Shown here one piece after another: positions 1-7,285 of a DNA stretch of 7,612 bases. Source of the stretch: a bacterium (GTDB lineage: Bacteria > Bacillota_I > Bacilli_A > Mycoplasmatales > Mycoplasmoidaceae). The position numbers were made by a program, and so were the translations under genes. A model generated the notes under the pieces. That model was not told where the DNA came from. It saw nothing but the letters and a program-made list of their open reading frames with translations, and ran no database searches. The stretch's first letter is position 1; the number at the start of each line of letters is the position of its first letter. Location: assembly GCA_017645255.1 (NCBI GenBank), contig JAGCPI010000009.1, positions 1 through 7,612 of the forward strand, in the 5' to 3' direction.

Positions 1-182
1 GCAACCGTGTTATTTTCATCGAATTAGATGTTGACGGTTTACGTATGAAGAGATATTTGGGAGATCACGAACATCCAGAAGTAACCTTCCACATTCCTCA
101 CGGTAAAATCGCAGTTGCTTATGCATACTCTACCAAGGGTGGACTATGAATGAGCACTCTAAAAGATGATGAAGATAAGTAA
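1..182 (+). CDS. Desulfoferrodoxin/superoxide reductase-like protein, C-terminal part
   Basis: The gene enters from the left edge; its last 59 codons are read from position 3 to the TAA at 180-182, with one UGA read as Trp (147-149). The visible pattern is FIEL, an acidic-Gly stretch, HPEVTF, GKIAVAYAY and a terminal GGLW. This follows the order of the C-terminal iron-binding (neelaredoxin) domain of superoxide reductases, whose family pattern is IEWIEL, then PEA-F, then a YCN-x-HGLW end. In that family the final Cys and His bind the catalytic non-haem iron. Here the matching stretch is YSTKGGLW, so Cys is Ser (codon 129-131) and His is Gly (138-140). A third ligand position, His before YIEWIEL, appears to be Asn at codon 3-5. 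If the family call is right, the protein has lost its iron site. The remaining tail is short and acidic (DDEDK). The next gene starts inside this one, which suggests translational coupling. The family call is inferred from pattern only, and the N-terminal half is outside the window. Confidence 0.6.
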
Positions 183-1569
183 TTTATCTAATCAATCGAT
201 ACAACAATTAATTAATAATAAAAAAGATGGGATCGTTTTAGGTCAAAACGATTTCTCTTTTTTTATATCAACTCTTTTAAAGAAAAATCAACCGTGAGCA
301 ATTGGCAGTTTTGTTAGCACTTTAGACCTTAAAAGTCTTAATTTAGATGAATGTGTTGCCTTTATTAATGCTATTCAACAAACCGTAAAAGTTGATGGGA
401 TTCATTGAGATGAAGTTGATAATAAGAATGATAATATGATCGTTCTTGACTATCTAAATATTAACGAAATGGGTGATAGTTTGCCATTAATTCTAGGTCC
501 AGTCTTGCAAGAATTTAATTTGAAATTTCACTATACGTATGCTGCAGTTCCTTATGGATTTAATGGAACCTTATTTGATAAATTTGAAACGATTGGCGTA
601 ACTGGAGAAATTCCTTACATTAAAAAATCAATTCTTTCCGATCCCCAAAATCAATTAATTTATCAAAAAATTAATCACATCATGCCGGTGTTTGCTCCAT
701 TAATGCAATTATTAAATGATTGCGCTTGTCAAAACATGGTACTTTATTTATGTGTATCATTAGCATTAAAGTTTTGATCTAATAACCATGTTTTAATTGT
801 CAACCTCAAATTTGGTAATTGCGCCTATCTTAAAAATCTTAACGAAGCAAAGAAAACTAGTCAACTGGTAATTGACATTGCCAATAAATTTAATAAAAAA
901 GTGATTGTGTTTCTTACTAGCAGTGACAATGTTTTGGACCGCTATATAGGCACTGCTTTAGAAATTAAAAAAGTAACTGATTTCTTTAATAGTTATAAAG
1001 ATTGACCAATTTATACCAAATTATTAAAGAAAATTGTCAGTGAAATTTTATACCGCTTAAATTTAAATATTAATAAACAAGCAACTGAAGACAAAGTCGA
1101 AGAATTGCTAGTTAATAAGAAAGCTTTAATTGCTTTTCAACGTTTAGTGGTAAAGCAAAAAGGATACGATTTAATTAAGTTCAATAACTTTCGAATTAAT
1201 AAATATTTTGTACCTAAATATAAAACTAATATTAATGCAATTCAAGATGGCTTTATTGAATTAAGTGATTATAATCAACTTTATTATTTATGTGAACAAT
1301 TGCGAATTTACAAAACCCAAACTGAAAAATTTGATTCCCAAGCTGGGATTCAATTTAATAAATTAGGTGGGGATCAAGTAAAGAAAGATGATTTAATCGC
1401 TACTATTTATAGTTCTCAAAAAATCAGTAAAGATATAATTAATACCTTTATGAGTAATATTAAATATTATGATAAAAGAGAACAATTTACGATTAAGAAT
1501 TATTTGCAAGATGTCAATGATAATTTAAATTTAATTAAAGTTAATCGTGATACAAAGAGTAAAGAATAG
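166..1569 (+). CDS. deoA: Thymidine/pyrimidine-nucleoside phosphorylase homologue, probable pseudoenzyme
   Basis: This is 467 residues from ATG 166 (ATG 169 is equally possible) to TAG 1567-1569. UGA-Trp codons lie at 295, 406, 775 and 1003. It matches the deoA family from end to end. The N-terminal helical domain has KKDG near residue 20; a middle GTLFDKFE matches GGTLDKLE; LKFGNCAYLKNLNEA matches the VKVGSGAFMKTLEDA region; IGTALEIKK matches IGNALEVKE. The C-terminal domain has GIQFNKLGGDQVKKDDLIAT, matching the usual VGDKVKKGEPLATIY. Family enzymes split thymidine or uridine with phosphate in the cytosol. The phosphate loop DKHSTGGVGD reads DYLNINEMGD here (residues 95-104), so the Lys, Ser and Gly-Gly are gone, and the later loop Ser is Pro107. 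The SGRG segment reads AAVP. By my alignment the nucleoside-binding Arg, Ser and Lys (E. coli R171, S186, K190) are Leu183, Val197 and Leu201. Fold-wide length and motifs without catalytic residues point to a pseudoenzyme. Phosphomutase follows after 14 bp, as in known mycoplasma deoA clusters. Confidence 0.85.
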
Positions 1570-1575
1570 GGGAAA
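1568..1575 (+). promoter_or_regulatory. Ribosome binding site of the phosphomutase
   Basis: An AGGGGAAA purine run spans the TAG stop of the deoA-like gene and ends 8 bases before ATG 1584. It supports 1584 as the start, rather than the later in-frame ATG at 1623 that would be chosen if UGA 1620 were read as a stop. Confidence 0.6.
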
Positions 1576-1583
1576 AATAATTT

Positions 1584-3230
1584 ATGTTAGATAACATTAC
1601 CAATCGTATTTACCAAGTATGAATGAACCATCCAAGGGTAAATGCCGAATTGAAATCTGCTTTAATGGACATGGATGAAGCAGAAGTTAAAGAAATCTTT
1701 GATCAAAAAGCATTGAAATTTGGAACCGCTGGTGTCAGAATGAAAATGGGTCCTGGTTACCAACGTTTTAATACTTTTACTTACCAAATGTTGACTGAAG
1801 GATTAGCCAAACACTTATTAAATAAATTTAAAGATAATAAAAATATTACCGTAGTAATTGGCCATGATAATCGCAAAAACTCCAGTCATTTTGCTTTAGT
1901 TTGTGCAAAAGTATTAAGTTCCTTTGGGATTAAAGTTTTATTATTCGAAAATAATGAATTAATGCCAACTCCCATTATTTCATACACGGTACTTGCTTAT
2001 AAATGTAATGCTGGCATTAATATTACTGCAAGTCATAACCCAAAAATTTATAACGGATTTAAGATTTATGGTAGCAATGGGGCCCAAATTCTTGATGAAG
2101 ATGCAGATGACATCATCGTTAATTGCCCTCCTTTTAATGAAGTTTTAGACCGTACTTATCAATTAGAAAAAGCAAATATTTCCTATATTTCTCGTGATAA
2201 CATCAATGATTATTTCACTGCTGCTAAAAGTGCTTTAATAAATACGCACCCGAATGTTAATAAGAACTTTCCAATTGTCTTTACAGGTCACCATGGAACT
2301 TCAGTCAAGAAATTTCCGCGGTTCTTAAAAATGTTAGGATACACTAACATCATTGATGTTGCAGAACAAAATGAATATGATTCGAACTTTACTTATAGTG
2401 CTGTAGTTAATCCCGAAGAACCAAAGAGTTTTGATCTTGCCATTAAATATGCCAAGAAGAACAATGCCAAAATTATTATTGCGAACGATCCGGATGCTGA
2501 CCGGATGGCAGTAGCTATTTATCATGATGATGAATGGAAATTTTTAAGTGGTAATGAATTAGGAATTATTTTTACTTACTACGTATTAAAAAATAAAAAA
2601 TTTGCTAAACCTCCATACATTGTTTCATCTTATGTTTCAACGAACATGGTTGATTTAATTGCTAAGAAATACGGGGCAAGTGTGCACCGCACACCAACCG
2701 GATTTAAATGAATGGGTAATTATGTTTCTGATAACGTGGATACTGGTTCATTAGTAGTGGCGTTTGAAGAAGCGATTGGGGCATTAAATAGTAGTATTGA
2801 TCGTGATAAAGATGGCTTTCAAGCTGGGGCATTAGCACTTGAAATTTATTCCCAATTAATTAAGGATAACAAAGACTTTGTTGATTACTTAGACCAAATT
2901 TACAAAGAATATGGTTACTGACAAGGTAAAACTTATAGTTTTGTCATTAAAGATGATAATTGGCAAGAAAAAGTGGACAAGATTTTGGATAAACTATTGC
3001 AATTTAAAGAAGATCATGTTTTAAACCGGAAAATTACCAGCATTGCTTACAACACTAAAGGGGGTTGTGTGGATTGATTATTAGAAGGTAATTCATGAAT
3101 TCGCTTTAGACGCAGTGGCACTGAACCAAAGTTTAAAATTTATTATAATTTATACGGTAATAGTTTATTTGAACTTGATAATGAAATTGGTGCATTAGAT
3201 GCGTGGTTCAAAAACTATTTACAACTATAA
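1584..3230 (+). CDS. Phosphomannomutase/phosphoglucomutase family protein (possible phosphopentomutase)
   Basis: This cytosolic alpha-D-phosphohexomutase family enzyme is 548 residues long, close to the roughly 550 usual in Mycoplasma. Such enzymes move phosphate between C1 and C6 (or C1 and C5) of a sugar through a phosphoserine. All four family regions are present and look functional: FGTAGVR at 46-52; the active-site loop TASHNP with Ser150 as phospho-carrier; the metal loop DPDADR with Asp302, 304 and 306; the sugar-specificity stretch TPTGFKW (370-376) and FEEAIG (394-399); and the phosphate-binding RRSGTEPK at 509-516. UGA-Trp codons occur at 1620, 2709, 2919, 3075 and 3096, so table 11 would break it into pieces. 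The FEEAIG loop resembles that of human PGM2, which prefers pentose phosphates. With a deoA-family neighbour, a phosphopentomutase role is plausible but inferred. It is the only complete enzyme in the window with no altered key residue that I could find. Confidence 0.93.
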
Positions 3231-3266
3231 TTAATCATTTAATTTTTTGCTAATAATTGATTAATT
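3229..3266 (+). terminator. AT-only inverted repeat after the phosphomutase, weak terminator candidate
   Basis: AATTAATCA (3229-3237, overlapping the TAA stop) is perfectly repeated in inverted form as TGATTAATT (3258-3266) around a 20-base loop that contains a T6 run. The stem is almost pure A/T and the loop is long, so it would be weak. It sits in the only sizeable gap between the two gene groups (3231-3300), where a transcript end or start is expected. In DNA this AT-rich such repeats also arise by chance. Confidence 0.3.
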
Positions 3267-3282
3267 TAATTAATACAAACAC

Positions 3283-3290
3283 GGAAAGGA
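3283..3290 (+). promoter_or_regulatory. Strong ribosome binding site of tpiA
   Basis: GGAAAGGA ends 10 bases before ATG 3301. It is the clearest Shine-Dalgarno sequence in the window; the two genes after tpiA have none or a very weak one. This fits tpiA being the first gene of a transcription unit whose later genes rely on coupling with the gene before. Confidence 0.75.
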
Positions 3291-3300
3291 AATTAACAAA

Positions 3301-4404
3301 ATGCGTAGAAAGATTATTATTGGAAACTGAAAGATGAATAAGGACCGCAAGGAAGCCATCAATTATTTAATGACTTTAAATAAGATGCTTAATCGTAGTC
3401 ACTTATTAACTGATGAATTAGATCTTGCATTAGCACCAAGTTATTTGTGTCTAATTGCATGCAAAACTTACATTGCTCGTGCGGGATGATTTACCAGAAA
3501 CTCGGTTTCAAACATCATCATTAGTGCTCAAAATTGCAACAGTGAACCAAGCGGAAATTACACGGGATGTGTATCATATGCGCAACTTAAAGAAGAAGGA
3601 ATTAATACAAGCATTGTTGGTCACTGAGAAGTAAGATCACTTGAACATCCAACTGAAGAAGATATTAATAAACAAGTTTTAGCATTAACTAATAACGGCA
3701 TGAATGCAATTTTATGTGTGGGGGACCCAAAAGAAGTTAGCGATGCTCACAATTCAGTTAGTTACATTTTGAACCAAGTGGAACAAGACATTAAGGGAGT
3801 TCTAATTGATAACTTGCCTAATGTTATTATTGCCTATGAACCAGTTTATGCAATTGGTCAAGCTGATCCAATTGCTGTAGGAACTGTTGAAGCAGTAATT
3901 AAAGAAATCCGCACCAAGATTAAAGATTTATATAATGAAGCAGCTGCTAATAGTATTCGGATTGTGTACGGAGGTAGCATTAATAGTGCTAACTACAACA
4001 ACTATATTAGCAGTGAACAAATTGATGGGTTATTAATTGGTCGTAGTTCATTGGATGTTACTTCCTTTTATGATATTGCTTATGGTACTAGTCAAATCAT
4101 TGCCCAAAATTATCCTTCATTAGGTAATAAATATTATGTTTTAAAACAAAAAGAAATTGCTGCAACTAACAAACCACTTCCAGATCCACGACACCATGTC
4201 AAAGATTTAAATGCTAAAGAAGCAAGTCCTGATCCAAATGCCCATTTAAAACAACAACCAACTAGTGAACAACCAAATCTAAGTGCAAATACTACACAAG
4301 ATTGAGCATCGAAATGAGCAAAAAATTGACAAGATGCTAAAGCAACTGCAACTAATAACCAAGAATCCTCATTACCTGATGAATCAAATGTTGGTAATAA
4401 ATAA
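3301..4404 (+). CDS. tpiA: Triosephosphate isomerase with altered active-site loops and a 107-residue C-terminal tail
   Basis: The family interconverts dihydroxyacetone phosphate and glyceraldehyde 3-phosphate in the cytosol. The barrel core is about residues 1-260. The four catalytic residues are present: Asn9 and Lys11 in GNWKMN, His108, and Glu180 in AYEPV. YGGS (223-226) is also kept. Several near-invariant positions differ. GHSERR reads GHWEVR (108-112: Ser to Trp, first Arg to Val). GAFTGE reads GNYTGC, with Glu to Cys90. Loop 6 PVWAIGTG reads PVYAIGQA (181-188). The loop 8 Gly-Gly is Gly247-Arg248. Activity is therefore uncertain. Residues 261-367 form a tail not typical of the family: polar, rich in Pro, Asn, Gln and Ala, probably disordered, ending near a Trp-spaced segment (Trp335, Trp339, Trp343, all coded by UGA). 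A good ribosome binding site sets the start. The next gene begins 17 bp after the stop. Confidence 0.93.
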
Positions 4405-4421
4405 TTAATTATTAACTTATT

Positions 4422-6107
4422 ATGAGTGATAAACCATTAGTTGTTGCCATCTTGGATGGCTTTGGTATTAGCAATTATGAAACTGGGAATGCTCCATTGC
4501 TTGCCAAAATGGAAAATGTTAAAATCATCCATCAAAATTATCCATGAACTTTACTTGAAACATCTGGTCCTGCGTGTGGGTTAGTTGAAGGGGCGTATGG
4601 CATTTGTCAAAATAACCATATGATTATGGGCAGTGGAAGAGTAATAAGTGCTTATTGCAAGCAAATTGCTGACAGCGTTGCTGATAATAGTTTCTTTCAA
4701 AATGAAATTTTATTAGATGCTATTAACGAAGCTAAAAAACGTGGAAAAACTTCCATTCACATCATTGGTTTAGTATCGCACAGTCCGATCACTGGATATG
4801 ATGATGATATTTTTGCCTTAATTAAATTGATTTCTCAAAACGGACTTACTCCAATTGTGCATGCCATCACGGATGGGAAGGATGTTAATAAGAAATCTGC
4901 TATTTCTTATTTAAGTGATCTTTATAATGCTTTAAAATCTTGCAATGGGAAGTTAGCTGATATTTCTGGTCGTCATTATGCGTTAGATGATAGTGAACAC
5001 TGACTAAGAACCATTAAAACTTGAAATCTAATGACGCGACATGATGGAGATAATTTCAGTGATTTTGAAGCTTATGTAAATAAAGAATACGAATTAAACT
5101 GTCCGGATGAATTTTTTATTCCCCAATACAACATTGCTTATGAAGACAGTAAAATTGACGATGATGACATCGTTATTCTTACTGTTTATCGATACGCTGA
5201 ACAATTATTAAGTTTAATGTTGAATCAAAATCAAGAACAATACGACACTTATGTACATCGCAATAATTTAGCAGTGTATAGTTTAGCTGAATTTGGTGGT
5301 TTTAATTTAAAGTCAGTTTTTAAAGAAAAGACTGTTGATTTTACTTTAAGCGAAGTAATTAGTCAACATGGTTTAAAGCAATTAAAGATTTCTGATAAAT
5401 TACGGATTAACGATATTACTTATTATTTAAATGGTCGGCACGACGAACCATTTAAAGATGAAACGTGACATAGTTTTCCAATTGATAAAAAATTAATTTA
5501 TGATTTACATCCCCAATTGCAAGCAGTCGAAATTACTAATTACATTTTGGAACATTTACATGATTATGATGTAATTTTTGTTAACTATTCTAATCCTGAC
5601 GTGCTTGGGCACACGGGGAATTTAGATGCTGCGATTAAAGGACTAAAAGTAATTGATTTATGTTTAGGTTCTTTGTATGATAAGTTGATTAATCATAGTG
5701 AAGGAAAATTAATTATTACTGCTGACCACGGTAATTGTGAAAAGATGGTTGATGAAAATGGGAACATTAAAACTTATCATACAACTTGCAAAGTTCCCTT
5801 TATTTTATGCGAACGCAAAATTCATTTAGCAGATGATAATGTTTCAATTGCCAACATTGCTCCTACCATCTTGCAATACCTTGGTTTGCAAATCCCAAAG
5901 AGCATGCAAGGAACTAGTTTAATTAAGCAAAATACCATCATTAACAAAATGTTTGATTCCATTAAACGACCAACCATGATTTTGGAAGTTAATACTTTAA
6001 ACGAAAAAGCACTTAGCGAAATCATTAGTATTAATGCCAAACAAACTACTACCAATGATAATAAGCCAACTTATGTTGATGAAAACGATTTCTCACTTTT
6101 GGAATAG
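4422..6107 (+). CDS. gpmI: Cofactor-independent phosphoglycerate mutase homologue with Cys in place of the Ser nucleophile
   Basis: It has 561 residues; the family has about 510, and a tail from about 503 makes up the difference. Family enzymes interconvert 3- and 2-phosphoglycerate through a phosphoserine and two metal ions. Metal-site residues kept are Asp12 (LDGFG), Asp393 and His397 (NPDVLGHTGNL), Asp435-His436 (TADHGN) and His453 (TYHTT). The nucleophile motif GNSEVGH (Ser62 in Bacillus) reads GICQNNH, with Cys at exactly residue 62. Substrate-binding positions are also changed: SDGGVHSH reads SHSPITGY (His123 equivalent is Thr124); DGRD reads DGKD; the MDRD Arg is Asp190 (WLR Arg196 kept); the NFRPDR pair is Arg257 kept with the second Arg as Glu260; the late Lys is Arg328. 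UGA-Trp codons split it if read as stops (for example 5001). Normal mutase activity is unlikely, and it may be a metal-binding pseudoenzyme or have another substrate. There is no clear ribosome binding site, so translation probably depends on tpiA upstream. Confidence 0.92.
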
Positions 6108-6115
6108 ATTAAAGA

Positions 6116-7168
6116 ATGAATAAAATAAATAAGAAAAATCCACTACCTGATTTTACCAAACCAAATAATTTTATTGCTCTCATGACTTCAGGTGGTGATT
6201 CACCTGGAATGAACATGACCATCATTAGCTTACTACGGTTTTTTTATTTAAAGAAATGAAACGTAAAAGTTATTTATGATGGAATCGTAGGATTGCTTAA
6301 AGGCGAAATCAAACCATTTGATTATTGTGAATTTCAAGCTGATACTGATCATATTTTCGATAGTGGTACTTTTATTCGCAGTTCTCGCTATCCTGATTTT
6401 AAATTACCAACTAATGTTGAATTAGCAATTAATAATTTAAAGAAGGAAAATATTAAATTATTAATTATTTTAGGTGGAGATGGTAGTTATCACGCCGCGC
6501 AAATTTTAATGCACCATGGCATTAACGTAATTGGAATTCCCGCTACCATTGATAATGATGTGGGTTCAACTGATTACACCATTGGTTTTAATAGTGCACT
6601 TAATTTAATTTTGCAAGAAATTGTAGCAATTAGACATACCGTAAAATCATTTAATTCTTTTTGTTTAATTGAAGTAATGGGACGGGAATGTAGTGATTTA
6701 AGTGTGGGCGCAGCACTTGCTACATTTGCTGATGCAGTCATTACCAGACATAATCCATGAACTAAAGAAGATTTTGTTGACCAAATCAAGTTAATTAAAA
6801 GTCACCATAAAAATTGAGGAATTTTTATTGTGACCGAAAAGTTTTATGGTACTAACGGGTACCCAACATATAACGAAATTGTTAGTCACGTCGAAAATGA
6901 ACTAAAATTGCACATGCGTTTTAATTCGATTGGCTATGCTCAAAGAGGGGCAAACCCAACTGCTAGTGAATTACTTACTTGCTTTAAGTTTGCTCAATAT
7001 TGTGTTGAATGCATTGAAAAGAATATTTATAATGTCGCATTAGGAATTCAAAAGGATGAATTAGTTCACTTTGCTTTTGATGTTGCAATTGAAATGAAAA
7101 AACCTGATAATCACGATGATATTAAATTAATTGATTTATTTAGACAATTAAATTACGAAAAAGATTAA
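6116..7168 (+). CDS. pfkA: 6-phosphofructokinase homologue with altered fructose-6-phosphate site
   Basis: It has 350 residues, against about 320 in the family; a lysine- and proline-rich lead of about 18 residues accounts for part of the difference. The family phosphorylates fructose 6-phosphate with ATP in the cytosol. ATP-site and catalytic motifs are kept: TSGGDSPGMN (Gly26-Gly27), Arg91 in IRSSR (E. coli Arg72), GGDGS with Asp122, and TIDND with Thr144, Asp146 (the catalytic base) and Asp148. EVMGR (186-190), Glu241 and Arg268 are also present. Two sugar-phosphate contacts are changed: the Arg162 equivalent, in the segment before EVMGR, is Ser181, and the GH-x-QRGG His249 equivalent is Tyr274 (GYAQRGAN). 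The allosteric site also looks reduced: the Arg after GMNAAI is Ile and the metal-bridging Glu187 is Asp. Kinase function may be weak or aimed at another substrate. The start follows the previous stop by 8 bp with only a weak purine run, so it is likely co-transcribed with tpiA and gpmI. The strong terminator downstream ends the unit. Confidence 0.93.
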
Positions 7169-7189
7169 TTTCAATAATTAGATAATGAA

Positions 7190-7216
7190 AAATATAGGTT
7201 GGAAAAACCTATATTT
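7190..7216 (+). terminator. First hairpin after pfkA, weak terminator or 3'-end stabiliser
   Basis: AAATATAGGTT (7190-7200) pairs perfectly over 11 bp with AACCTATATTT (7206-7216) around a GGAAA loop, starting 22 bases after the pfkA stop. No T run follows beyond the stem's own TTT, so termination would be partial. The hairpin could instead protect the mRNA end. Confidence 0.6.
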
Positions 7217-7232
7217 CCTAAAGTGAAATTTC

Positions 7233-7271
7233 AAGTGCAACGACTCTAAAAGGAGTTATTGCACTTTTTTT
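7233..7271 (+). terminator. Strong Rho-independent terminator of the tpiA-gpmI-pfkA unit
   Basis: AAGTGCAA (7233-7240) pairs with TTGCACTT (7259-7266). An inner ACTC (7243-7246) pairs with GAGT (7253-7256), separated by a small imperfect step and closed by an A-rich loop. The stem runs straight into a T run ending at 7271. It is the best terminator in the window and lies directly before the insertion element. Confidence 0.85.
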
Positions 7272-7285
7272 GTACAAAAAAAGTG
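7262..7285 (+). repeat. Perfect 24-bp palindrome at the terminator/IS30 junction
   Basis: CAC plus seven T, the centre GTAC, then seven A plus GTG read identically on both strands. The left half is the T tail of the terminator. The right half lies just before the transposase gene and may belong to the left end of the insertion element. It would give a T run to transcripts from either side. Confidence 0.85.

Noticed and set aside
2334..2525. Open frame of 63 codons on the minus strand
   Set aside because: It lies inside the phosphomutase over its conserved metal-loop region and has no recognisable domain or ribosome binding site.
3247..3276. Possible promoter TTGCTA with a TAATAC-like -10 before tpiA
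   Set aside because: The -10 matches only half the consensus, and such hexamers are common in DNA this AT-rich. A promoter is likely somewhere here but cannot be placed.
5822..6055. Minus-strand open frame of 77 codons with a hydrophobic start
   Set aside because: It is antisense to the well-supported gpmI-family gene. The hydrophobic look comes from complementing A/T-rich codons.
6574..6789. Minus-strand open frame of 71 codons
   Set aside because: It is the antisense shadow of conserved pfkA motifs, including EVMGR.
166..7168. Many short ORFs and apparent nonsense mutations suggesting pseudogenes
   Set aside because: Every break is UGA. Reading it as Trp restores single full-length proteins that match their families on both sides of each break.
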